A DNA stretch of 64,000 nt from contig OZ020487.1 in NCBI GenBank assembly GCA_963971405.1, positions 34,023,371-34,087,370 on the forward strand, read 5' to 3'. The notes beneath the pieces were generated by a model. It made no database searches. It was not told where the DNA came from and saw nothing but the letters and a program-made list of their open reading frames with translations. Both the position numbers and the translations under genes were made by a program. Positions 1 to 9,299 of this stretch are shown one piece after another. The stretch's first letter is position 1. The number at the start of each line of letters is the position of its first letter. The stretch is from Psococerastis gibbosa. Lineage: Eukaryota; Arthropoda; Insecta; Psocodea; Psocidae.

Positions 1-97
1 GCGGCAGCGCAGAGTCGCTTGCCGTGGACGACGTGCTGGGCCGCTTAGCATCAGACTGCCGGCGACGATGGTGGTGACACGTATGCTGCCTCTGGAA
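1..97 (-). CDS. Exon (partial, 3'-most visible) of unidentified kinase-motif gene
   Basis: This is the fourth visible exon of the minus-strand gene. It begins after a good acceptor (ttgctttcag, ending at 98 on the minus strand) and stays open to the window edge, so its end is unseen. The reading frame is set by the upstream exon, which ends in phase 0. About 32 residues start FQRQHTCHHHRRRQSDAKR and continue into a Ser/Thr-rich stretch. The segment is GC-rich, unlike the AT-rich sequence beside it. It carries another R-R-Q-S motif and a His-rich run. I do not recognise the family. Confidence 0.6.
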
Positions 98-429
98 CTG
101 AAAGCAAATTAGTAAGGACATTTACATTGATCGAACAAGTCAACTATACAAGGAGATGAGTTATTGAGCAATAAATAGTCGTCAAACTGAGTTTGACAGT
201 TCTTGATAACCAAGGGATGAAGGGGAACAACTCGACACCAAAACGAAGGATTTTTAATGATTTCAGTTACTCGTATGTTGATGACTATTTAAGACTATTT
301 AAGACTATTTGTTCAATCACTTGCTATTAATCAAGATGTGCCACTAGGAGTGCGAAAAGTTCCTGGACACTACAACCCTTAAATTTGTTGGGTTGCTGTG
401 CCCTTGATGAGCCACTAAGGGTTTACACA

Positions 430-745
430 TGAGGACTAGAGAATCAGAAAATGCTCATTCTCTATCTGGGCATTGGGACGTTGTCTGCAGCTGCAACAGT
501 CGAGTTGCTGCTAAGAAACGGAAACTAGCATACTTCGGCCAAGTAATGAGGAGCGAAAAGTATCGCCTTCTGCATGTTATAATTCAAGGGAAGAAGGACA
601 GAGGGCTCCCGGCAGAAGAACATTGAAAAGCCTGAGGCAGTGGTTTGGCAAGGGCGCGACAACCTTTTCAAAGTAGCAGTCCCCAAGGTACAAATTGCCA
701 TGATGATCGTCAATCTTCGTTAGAAGAGGCATTTAAAGAAGAAGT
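430..745 (+). pseudogene. Non-LTR retrotransposon 3' coding remnant (family A)
   Basis: Across shifting frames the translation reads like the post-RT C-terminus of a Jockey/I-like retrotransposon: a KKRKLAYFGQVMR block, then LLHVIIQGKKDRG, then a LKSLRQWFG-like block. It matches the copies at 15003-15330 and 62850-63095 at DNA level, down to a shared end (gaagaggcatttaaag). Stops and frame changes show it is dead. The upstream boundary is not clear. Confidence 0.7.
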
Positions 746-1257
746 GAGTAATTTACCTAACATGCCCGACAGCCTCGTGAAGGTATAAGGTTAGAAAAAG
801 AAGAGTTATTTCAATAAAATCAGTTTAAATATTTATTTGTTATTTTTGTATTAATGGCATAGACAAACAGTGCGCAGCCTTCTAGTTCATACCGACAAAG
901 GAACTTATTGTAAACAGAAACATCGAATTCAAACATGGACATCTCCCTAGAGATTTTATCAATATTTCGACGCAAAAATAGGGAATACCTTCACGATAAG
1001 TAGGCCTAGACTAACCAGACTTAAGGAAGTGAAGTAAGACCATGTTCTTCATTGAGTTGCGAAGTCTTCAGGTACCCAGATGCTACGCTGGACGAGAAAT
1101 AAATTCGATACCAGTGACAGGTAGGCTCTAAGAGTTGATAGATTGTGAATAAATTATGAGATTAACCGATTTTATCCAAAACGCTTGCGGATAAAATTCA
1201 ATGGAGCAAAATTCTTGCTACAACAAGAGTTATATGTAATATATAATAATAATAATC

Positions 1258-1384
1258 ATTTAGGAGGGGCATTCAAAGATTTTTTTAATGCTATTGAAAA
1301 AACAAACGTACCAAGTGGCCCCAGTGCATTCAAAAAATATTTTAGGCGCGCTCAAATGTCCCATCTCTACTATGTAGAACTCTA
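1258..1384. mobile_element. Short MITE (family M1), about 127 bp
   Basis: The right end is ...ggcgcgctcaaatgtcccatctctactatgtagaactcta and the left end is its weak inverted counterpart (taggaggggcattcaaag). The same ends occur at 43887-44029, 21459-21985, 42778-42826 and 36062-36104. A TA flank suggests a Tc1/mariner-type mover. No coding capacity is present. Confidence 0.5.
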
Positions 1385-1461
1385 GTCCTTACTCCTTGCT
1401 ACGTGCTGCCATAGCCTATTATACTACATTGTACTGTACTTCTATGCCTTGAGGAAAATAC

Positions 1462-1664
1462 CTTTGCAGGAATGGCCACAGCAGACGACGCCGTGCTGTC
1501 TTTTCTGCTTCGCCCAGACTCCCCGGACCCCCTGCGGGAGGTCTTGTTTGATTCGCCACTACCCCGTCGAGTCGCCACGGATATGTTCTCCCGACGGGAG
1601 CCCAATATTCGCGCCAAGTCCGAGATCCCCGAGTCTCGCCTCTTCGAGGAGATGCTTTTGATAC
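1462..1664 (-). CDS. Internal exon, 203 bp, unidentified kinase-motif gene
   Basis: The exon lies between an acceptor (tatggtcag, just above 1664) and a donor (AAG/GTATTT, below 1462). Two bases complete a Gly codon split with the upstream exon, and 67 codons follow to phase 0. The peptide includes SSKRRDSGISDLARILG, RRENISVATRRGSGE, a second RRGSGES and RSRKDSTASS. The RRGSGES heptad occurs twice, 14 residues apart, which suggests a small internal duplication. GC3 is high and the surrounding introns are AT-rich. The plus-strand ORF over the same bases lacks this splice logic and I treat it as a shadow. Confidence 0.7.
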
Positions 1665-2214
1665 CTGACCATAGGAACAAATGTTTCAATAGCCGTAATG
1701 GATCGGTTGGACTTACATTGCCTGTTACTTTAGTAGTCATGAGAGCTTTGAACAATTATTAGGGTCGAGTCCGTTGTCGAGAGAAGAGAGAATTGTATTG
1801 GTTTTTTAATTGGATCAATGTCGGCCACAGAGTATAATAATATAAAATAACATGGCGACAGAGTCCCAAAGTTAATGCTAAAGCCTCATACTAAATTAAT
1901 TGAAGAAATAAAATGAAATTGAATGAAAAACGTTTTTATATCAGCCCCGAAGTACCAGCTAACCTGAGAGATGAATTATGTGACATATTGTATTTGATTT
2001 GTTTGTGTTCTGTATTGAAGTAGTCTACCTTACATTGTGTATTGGAGTGCTCTTTCACTTATCAGTGCAATTGACTCTTATTTTTTTTATACCTGTCACA
2101 CTTCGCGATGGCGTCCAGCTGCATTTCCGTAATTATGGGTGTAATTTGCAAAGTTGTCTTAAATCAGTGCTGCAATCTATTGACTTTACGGTTCAGCTAC
2201 CTCCGCAATTATAC

Positions 2215-2443
2215 CTGAGTCAGCAGAACTCTCTCTGCGCTTGCGGCCTGTCCCCGCCGTGGGGGGCACCTCGGTGGACGTGGAGCGCCCCCAGGGCAGG
2301 CTCTTGGCGAGGTCGGCGAGAGTCTCGCGCCGGCAGAGGGGCGCATGTTTGTTACCGCGGAGGCTGGCCCTTGTGTTGGAGACGCTCCACTCCTTTAGGA
2401 TGTCCGTCAGCTGCGCGAGAGAGCTGCGGCGTCTGCGAGCTTG
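2215..2443 (-). CDS. Internal exon, 229 bp, unidentified kinase-motif gene
   Basis: The acceptor is ttatttgttgcag, directly above 2443. The donor CAG/GTATAA begins below 2215. Translation in phase 0 gives a peptide starting QARRRRSSLAQLTDILKEW, then RRETLADLAKSLPWGR, and ending GRKRRESSADSG. The last base leaves a split Gly codon that the next exon completes exactly. Codon third positions are mostly G or C although flanking DNA is AT-rich. Two short segments (SLAQLTDILKEW and TLADLAKSLPW) look like amphipathic helices after basic kinase motifs and may be an internal repeat. Family unknown. Confidence 0.72.
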
Positions 2444-2762
2444 CTGCAACAAATAAGCTAGTGTCAGGTGAGCACAGCAGTATAGACTGGCAAAAGTATT
2501 TACAGCCTGTGCTTGCTTAGCCGTGTTTTTGCTATGGGACCACATTACGAAATACTCTTAACATGGTATCCACCGGGAAATGGAAATCTATTGGGAAAAG
2601 AAATGACCAGGAATGATCGTGGGTTCGAATCACGTTCTTACCAATTTAACTTGATTTCTTTTTCGGATCTGAAATTAATTAGAGGTGGGCAAAAAAGGGC
2701 TGAAAAAATCTAGGGATAACCCTGTAACAGGATAACCGAAATTAGAGGATATGGAAAAAACT

Positions 2763-2834
2763 GGGCTTGGCGGGATTCGAACCCACGATCTACGCCTAAC
2801 CGGGGCGTCGTCTTAACCTCTGGACCACAAGCCC
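2763..2834 (-). tRNA. tRNA-like gene, putative anticodon GGT (copy 1)
   Basis: The 72 nt fold as a full cloverleaf: acceptor GGGCTTG/CAAGCCC (7 bp), a 3-bp D stem, anticodon stem ACGCC/GGCGT, and T arm GTGGGTTCGAATCCCGC. The B box is perfect and an A box (TGGTCCAGAGG) is present. A run of six T follows the 3' end after two bases, as expected for a Pol III terminator. The anticodon loop CCGGTTA reads GGT (Thr), but it has C instead of the universal U at position 33, which argues against a normal working tRNA. It could be a tRNA-derived pseudogene. Confidence 0.55.
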
Positions 2835-2892
2835 CGACAAGTCCAGTAAATGCCAAATCCTCTGACCGAAATTAGAGGATATGGAAAAAACT

Positions 2893-2964
2893 GGGCTTGG
2901 CGGGATTCGAACCCACGATCTACGCCTAACCGGGGCGTCGCCTTAACCGCTGGACCACAAGCCC
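2893..2964 (-). tRNA. tRNA-like gene, putative anticodon GGT (copy 2)
   Basis: This is the second copy in the tandem unit, with the same cloverleaf and the same T-run terminator. Its A box (TGGTCCAGCGG) is the more canonical of the two. The D stem has one G-T pair. The anticodon loop again has C at position 33. Confidence 0.55.
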
Positions 2965-2981
2965 CGACAAGTCCAGTAAAT

Positions 2982-3331
2982 GCCAAATCCTCTACTTATG
3001 CTCTAATTGACATGATTCGTGTTGCTAGACAGGTTAGCACAACTACACAACTATCTAACCGAACAGGTCTGTGAGCTGACTTAATTGCATAAAGGCAATG
3101 CTTTATTCATTACATTGTAGTATTATATGGTATATATAACACTGACATTAAATTAACTTTGGTTCAAGAGGTAACCTCCTCTAATTTCGGTCATAACGAG
3201 GAGGTTACCTCTTGAACCAAAGTTAATTTAATGTCAGTGTTATATATACCATATAATACTACAATGTAAGCCAAATCCTCTACTTATGCTCTAATTGACA
3301 TGATTCGTGTTGCTAGACAGGTTAGCACAAC
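2982..3331. repeat. 62-bp direct repeat flanking a palindrome-bearing insert
   Basis: The sequence gccaaatcctctacttatg... through ...ggttagcacaac occurs at 2982-3044 and 3269-3331 with no visible difference. Between the copies lies a segment holding the perfect palindrome at 3111-3268. The repeat is also continuous with the end of the tRNA tandem unit. This suggests template switching or unequal exchange. Confidence 0.75.
3111..3268. repeat. Perfect 71-bp inverted repeat with 16-nt loop
   Basis: The arms at 3111-3181 and 3198-3268 are exact reverse complements over 71 bases, separated by 16 bases. The loop (taatttcggtcataac) resembles the start of the neighbouring tRNA unit read in reverse. 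No mismatch means recent formation, active conversion or an assembly artefact. Confidence 0.9.
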
Positions 3332-3539
3332 AGACCTGCAACCAACTTCACAGCACTCGTTATATACAAGTAACCCATTGTTCGAAGCAGATTAGTATGA
3401 TACAATGGCCAAACAAATAAATTGTCACATAGTACAATAGTATCATTCTTATAATGCTACAGTATATTTTTATCGTATCTTAAAATATAGGCTCTTAGGC
3501 TGTGCACAATATTGGTTATGATTGAATCCGATTGGCCGC

Positions 3540-3660
3540 ATAAATAAATTAATTAATTAATAAAAAATTCACTTTTTGTTCTATTACAAAGCCAACCTAG
3601 TGGAGTGGACTACAACCAACAACCTTTTGGGTTAGTTTTGGGGAGTTTTAACCACTGCTA
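3540..3660 (-). repeat. SINE family S1, degenerate copy with internal deletion
   Basis: The sequence matches the S1 tail (ttactaagccaacctagcgg) and then jumps to the tRNA-like head region (actacaaccaacaacct). The centre is missing. Confidence 0.55.
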
Positions 3661-3702
3661 TATAAATGTCCCGACAATAGTAGATTGTCATAGTTACTAA
3701 TA

Positions 3703-3728
3703 TTATAGTAGTAGTAGTAGTAGTAGTG
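3703..3728. repeat. (TAG)n microsatellite
   Basis: A run of about eight tagtag-type units sits just before a diverged S2 repeat copy. Confidence 0.8.
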
Positions 3729-3734
3729 TTCGTC

Positions 3735-3985
3735 GGGTTAATAACGACTTAGGCCTTTGGGCCCATATAGCGACTCCGACTTGACTGTCCTATGCCAGCC
3801 CATAGGACGGTGGACCTCCTGATTATAGTGGATTCCGAACCACTTGGGAAACACAGTGAAGTCACACGATTAGTTCGGAGGTGACAGGACAAGTCCTACC
3901 ATGTTTCCCTACCGGCACTGTGCACACGACCAAGTTATCTGCAGCTTTGAACCTGCTCTGGTCCGCTAGATTCAACTTGTTATGG
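3735..3985 (-). repeat. Diverged copy of the S2 338-bp repeat
   Basis: The core (tggacctcctgattatagtggattccgaaccacttggg, split here as tggacctcctgattatag and tggattccgaaccacttg) matches copies at 27877-28214 and 56960-57285. Ends are poorly preserved. Confidence 0.65.
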
Positions 3986-4446
3986 CGGCCGGCCAAATAA
4001 TATAATACATATATATATTATATTTTATATTATATATAATATTATAGTAGTATCAATATTATAATTTGCGGTATTTGTATTATTAGTATTAAGTTGCAAT
4101 TGCTGTTGGTATGAATATAATAATAGTAATGATATGTTGTGATCTTATTAAATGGTATATACCGCTGTGGCACAATGTGAACAATATAAAATCCGTAAAC
4201 GCGAAATTGCGGGTGGTTATTCAAATCTGAAATAATTACACTAGTATGCCTACCAATGCGATTAGTCAAAGCAGTCAACCAGGGCTCTTTGGTCAACTAT
4301 TTCAAACAAGCATTTGTAAATCACCACGCGCTAAATATTTAAACAGGTTCCATTAGCATGGGTTTTAGAGTCCATTGAATTGATAGTTCTACAAATGAAT
4401 AATTAATTTGTGTTAATTCTATTAATTTTACATGATGTGGTATGTA

Positions 4447-5347
4447 CAAGGTCTGTAAATAAAGTAATGAGACGAAATTTTTTAAAATTTATCACATAAT
4501 ATTTTGATTTCAATTCAATATCCCTTGAAGTAGTTCCTTTGTGCGTTGATTCAGCACTGGAGGCGGCTTTTCCACTCTTCAAAGTAGTGCTGGAACTCAG
4601 ATTCTCGGATGGCCTCCAGTTTGCTGGTTACGGCGGATTTAATGTTTTGAGTGGTGCCAAAATGGCGTCCTTTGAGCTCATTTTTTATCCTGGGGAACAG
4701 GAAGAAGTCACAAGGACTCACATCGGGTGAATAGGGAGGTTGAGGAGTTTATACTGGTCAGATATTCATTGATTGACATCGCTGTGGGGCAAGGCGCATT
4801 GTCATGATGCAGCACCCAATTGTTCTTGATCTTTGGTCGCGCTCGCATGACCCTTTTCGAAGTTTAACAGTTGTGTGGTTTAAATTTAATTTATCTGCGA
4901 TCATTCTGACTGTCAAACGTCAATCGGAACGCACAAGGGCGCGCACTTTTTCAATTTTTTCATCCAACTTTGCAGTTGAAGGTCTTCCGCTGCGGGATTC
5001 GTCTTCAAACATTTCCCGACCCTCTGAAAATGCCTTAAACCATCGATAAACCTGTGCTCTTGATAAAGAAGTCTTCCAATAAGCCGGATGAATTTATGCA
5101 AAATTTTTACTCGCACTATACCGAAGTTTCACACAAAGCTAAATTCTGCCCGCTAATTTTCGTGACACACTCTTAAAACAAGTTTTTCTAAAGTACACAC
5201 AAAACTTGAGGTAGTAACGCTACGAACTCCAAAATTGCACTAAATGGTCATTACACCTTGATCTTCAATGTCTGAAATTTTAAAAACCCATGTTTAAACC
5301 TGTCAAGAGCTATAGCATCAGTCTCATTACTTTACTTACAGACCTCG
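4447..5347 (-). mobile_element. mariner element, internally deleted, 901 bp
   Basis: The inverted ends (CAAGGTCTGTAAATAAAG on the left; the right end is its reverse complement with few changes) are flanked by TA at 4445-4446 and 5348-5349. Minus-strand translation gives the N-terminal helix-turn-helix region (VYRWFKAFSEGREMFEDE, SRSGRPSTAKLDEKIEKVR) and the C-terminal catalytic end (WVLHHDNAP with the second D, then a SPDVSPCDFFLFP-like stretch with the third D). The middle, with the first catalytic Asp, is absent. Stops and frameshifts add to the damage. A full mariner is about 1.3 kb, so roughly 400 bp is missing. It cannot make an active transposase. Confidence 0.92.
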
Positions 5348-5349
5348 TA

Positions 5350-7130
5350 CATTACTATTACATGGTTGCCATTCAACATTATACAATTTGCTATAACGAA
5401 TTGAAGAAAAATATTATTAATATTTAATTAATTTATTATCTCAGAAAGTACCATGAAATGGAAATAACAGGAGAGGAATTTGAACTAATTTCCTATAATC
5501 AATGAATTTTTCTAGCAAAAAAAAAAAAAAAATAAGTAAATGGTACCTAGTTCCCACCATATGGGGTAAAGCTACAGATAGTGGAATCTGAATTGATCCC
5601 GTGGAATAGAAAAAAAAACATAGGACATGGCGGTTTTGTATCCACTTTCCGGGAAGCTACCCCTGATAAAGTCAGCTTATAAATGCTATCAGCAATAAAT
5701 AATAATGATATTGAGTCAGAGTTTTTTTCGTTGCAAAGATACGGAAGTTCTTATAAAACAATACAATAAAATCTGATGATGCTATTCAGACATTGCTAAA
5801 GCCCGTCATGTTAATTTAAAATTTAATTGTCTCCAGCGTATTTAACTTGGTTAGTGAGCCAGCTTTTGCGCAATAAATTTCGTAGACACATAAAAATACA
5901 GATCGGGAAATTACGTTTTCCCTCGGTCTTTGTTTCAGTAACCTACGAGCTACAAAAAGAATGGAAAAGGAACAAAATGTGCTCCTGTAGCTCATTTCTC
6001 CACGTCAAAAGCAGCAGTCTGATAAAAATCATTATTGTGTGCGAGTATTTCTACCTTTTATTATTTATTAATGGTATTATTGTAACTTCTTCACCAGCAG
6101 TCCACCATAGCAATGAATACTGTAAAATGTCACGGAGAAAATTTCATTTAGGATCATACACTGTAGTATATTGTAACATAATGAACTAATTTAGCACGGT
6201 ATCGTCTTCGTTTTTATCAGTTATCACCTTTTAGAATTAAGTTATAAGAAATTTATATAGGTATTTAGCATATGAGTAGTTTAGCGTGATTGTTTGAGCA
6301 TTATCTGTCTATTAAATACAATCGGAGTGGGAAGGGAATCGGACTATCATCCGCTTAATGCACATGTAAACTTTATAAATATCGAATGTAGAGCCATCAA
6401 TGAGTAAATTAGATAATGAATTAGAAGAAATGTTCACATTCACACATTGATATACCTAAAGTATAGTTAACAGCGTTCGAACAGTTCGGGAATATGTAGA
6501 ATTTTTATTATACTTTCACGCCCTCCACAACTATGGTCAAACGGGGTCAGGGAAGACTATACCTATATGCTTCTGGATTGAAATCGAGAGGGAAATTTCT
6601 TGTAATTCGCGATAACTCATTGGTGGCACTAATAAGTTTAAAATTTCGTGTGAAATTAGACTTCGCGGAAAAACGGACAAGGGTATTAAATATTTACACT
6701 AATAATTGTTATTTATGATTTCTATTTTCACTTAGTATTCTAGCTTGGCCATAACATAGTAAATATGTACCCCTACTATTTAAAAAAAAAAAAAAAAAAA
6801 AATAGCGTGCGTGTATCGGTGTACACACGTAAGAAGTGAAACTTCCTTATGACATAATTTTTCAAAAAATGATCTACTACAATATGTTTACAACATTACA
6901 GAAATTGGTTAAGTAAAGCTAAATTAGATCAATTTTAGGCAAAAGGCTTTTATTATTATTATACTTGTAAACGTGTATACTATACAAATAATTCAATTAT
7001 TTTTCCTTGTTGTTGCTAAGATTGTAATAGCATTTCATTAATTAGGGATATTGGTTGTCTGTAAGTCGGTTGTAAAGTCGATTTACAGACGATAGTTTAA
7101 CGGGACAACGCCTAAATTACTAAATTTCAC
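5350..7130. other. AT-rich stretch, no supported feature
   Basis: I see only AT-rich sequence and poly-A runs near 5520 and 6783. The 120-codon open frame at 5827-6189 has no recognisable composition or motif and I do not call it. Confidence 0.5.
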
Positions 7131-7139
7131 TTACATAAT

Positions 7140-8200
7140 ATATGGCTGGAAAAAGAAAGAAATTTGGAAAAGCCCTTAAGTATTTGAATTTTTTAAATAC
7201 TAGTAGATAATAACGCGGCCGAAAGAGGCCTATTTTTGTTGAAAATCGTGCGCACCCCCTAACGTTTCACACTCCCAAAACCCCTTGCTTGATCACCACA
7301 AATATAGCATGGCCTGAAAGAGGAAGAATAGGCGAAGACATGGGTATAATTTAAATTATGATAGGCCTTCTAAATCGGCCCAAACAATTGCTTTAAACCC
7401 GCCCATGCAATTCAAATGGGATTGCTGGAAATGAATTCTGTCGCGTAATTTTTTGCAAATTCCACTCGTTCCACAAGCTCCACTCGTGTTTAAGGGGTGA
7501 AGGGTTCATTTCTAAACTATGTATTTCTACTCGTTTGAAACCTTAATTCATACTGCTTCTAATGAGACATTAAAAATTAATTTCGGTTGAAAAGTGCAGG
7601 CTGTGGAATTTTTTAACTCTATACATGTAATTGGAAGAGTACCCTTCGACCCTTCGACGCCGAAACACGGATGGCTTATACATTCACCTGAGAGTGAAGG
7701 GAAGGACGGATAGTAAAATTGAATAGATGTCTAGAAAGAGTAAGAAAGGTGGAAAAGAACTAAAGTAGTTTGAAGTTTTCAAATTGATATTAACACCCCC
7801 AAAAACGCGGCGCTGAAAACCGGCACATTTGGGTGCACCTCCTTACGTTTCCTCCCCCCAAAGTCGGACCCTTTGCCCTATCACAACAAAATATATAGCA
7901 TGGCCTGAAAGAGGAAGAATTGACGAAGACATGGGTATAATTTAAATTAGCCCTTCTACATGTGCCCATAAATGAGCGTCATCCATGAGTGCAGAAATCA
8001 GGATGGCGCGTAACCAAGATGCGTAACTAAGATGCGTAACCATGATGGCGCGTAACCAGATTTTTCTCCCTACGTCGATAAAGTAGTTTCACTTCAAAAA
8101 GATAAAAATAAAACAGGAAGATGAAGAAGAAGTGGTTGTATTGATTGTGCAGAATTGGAAGAGTGACCCTTATCTCTCCCTAGCAAATTGTTTGTCCGCT
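7140..8200. repeat. Imperfect duplication, about 590-bp offset
   Basis: The segments near 7140-7390 and 7735-7980 share order and sequence. The best-kept part is catggcctgaaagaggaaga followed by gaagacatgggtataattta at 7310-7360 and 7899-7949, almost unchanged while the flanks have drifted. A second shared patch (ttggaagagtaccc) appears near 7631 and 8154. Nature unknown. Confidence 0.7.
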
Positions 8201-8377
8201 TGACTGAGTCTCAAGTTTGACGTTTCAGATGACAGATACAACCTCTAAAGCAAACGGCGGCAAAACTAGGATCATTGGCTCGAAATGGGAAATTTCTACG
8301 ATAAATAGAATTTTCCTCTCTGTCAGTTCTGCAAATTGTGATTGTCTGCGCGAATATCGGAATGTATCATACAATAA

Positions 8378-8611
8378 TTAGACATTCAGTAATCTGTTTT
8401 CATTTAGACGTTGAGAATCGGAGTGCCACCAAAACATCTTTTCAGTACAAAGTCGATTTTCACAGGTAATATCTGTCGGCAAGCCATCAAGAATAGCCAT
8501 CAAATAATCAGAAATGCTCTTCCACACATCCCTCACTAACACCAACTGGCCACAGCTCTGAACTGCATCCTCGGGACTACCACACCAATCGTTTTTTGTG
8601 CAATAGCCCAA
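8378..8611 (-). pseudogene. Unidentified repeated ORF fragment, 77 codons
   Basis: The open frame includes DWCGSPEDAVQSCGQLVLV followed by a WKSISDYLMAILDGLP-like segment. About 60 bp of the same sequence occurs at 40845-40905, just before an S1 SINE copy, so this is part of a dispersed repeat. I do not recognise the protein. It could come from a transposable element or a processed gene. Confidence 0.35.
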
Positions 8612-8689
8612 TTAGGCTAATGGTTCTCATCATGGCAAGACTGCGTTACAAATGAGGGAGTTCCAACCCAAATAACCCAAAAGAAAACT

Positions 8690-9290
8690 CTGGTTGCCTC
8701 TGTACATCTCCAAAAAGGTTACGCTGGGTTGGACATCAACTAAGACATGTGAACTTTGTGAGTTGCATCATAAAAGGGACCATAGAAGGCGAAAATCAAC
8801 CTGGACGTCCAAAACAAAATATCTCCAGCAAGTGGGGTCACATCCCATATATGTGAACTTGAAGAGGGCATACCAGCATCACTATAAAATTGGTGGTGCT
8901 ACTGTAAAACAAGGGCTCCCAAACTTTTTTGTCCATGGACCACTAGATTTTTTTATGATTTTCCATGGACCCCTATTGCTGTGAAAGCCTGTGATAGGAA
9001 AATCAATAAATTTTAGGACCAACATCAAGTAGCTTGTGCTTACAATAATTACTTGCTAATATTTGATTAAAGGTGTGAGTCTGGTGTCGGGTGGATTTTG
9101 TAGTTCAGTGCCAAGACTTACGGTATTTTATTTCAAATTTATAATAACTCAGCTGTTTTATTTTCTTATTTCTTACTTTGGCCCGTGGACCACCTGATAT
9201 ATGTCTGTGGACCACATTTTGGGAACCCCTGCTGTAAAAGAGCGCTGCAACCAGCCATCAAACGGTGGCAACATGAAGAGAAGAGACAGT
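8690..9290 (+). pseudogene. Non-LTR retrotransposon 3' remnant (family B), split by a hAT-like element
   Basis: The frames read LRWVGHQLRHVNFVSCIIKG, then GRPKQNISSKWG and LKRAYQHHYK, equivalent to the better-kept copy at 51040-51290. At 8909 a 322-bp element interrupts it, and the retrotransposon sequence resumes at 9240. Stops and frameshifts are frequent. Confidence 0.7.
8910..9231. mobile_element. hAT-like non-autonomous element, 322 bp
   Basis: The ends are CAAGGGCTCCCAAAC on the left and GTTCCCAAAATG-type sequence inverted on the right (...ttttgggaacccctg). Both sides carry the exact 8-bp duplication CTGTAAAA (8902-8909 and 9232-9239). The interior also mirrors itself (gtccatggacc / gtctgtggacc). 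No transposase remains. A lone end of the same kind occurs at 15644. Confidence 0.9.
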
Positions 9291-9299
9291 AATATAACA

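Larger units (their letters stand above)
2736..2993. repeat. Tandem duplication, 2 x about 130 bp, each with a tRNA-like gene
   Basis: The unit starts at 2736 and again at 2866 (ccgaaattagaggatatgg...) and is nearly identical in both copies. Each unit holds one tRNA-like gene on the minus strand plus its T-run terminator. The few differences lie mainly in the D-loop region, so the duplication is recent or under constraint. Confidence 0.85.

Noticed and set aside
1472..1762. Plus-strand ORF of 96 codons over the exon at 1462-1664
   Set aside because: The minus strand has matching splice sites and phases with its neighbours. The plus frame has none and is a shadow.
2711..2730. Sequence resembling a homing endonuclease (I-SceI) site
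   Set aside because: Only the first nine bases match. The rest differs, so it is chance.
7237..7900. Possible coding function of the 590-bp duplication
   Set aside because: No frame stays open across both copies.
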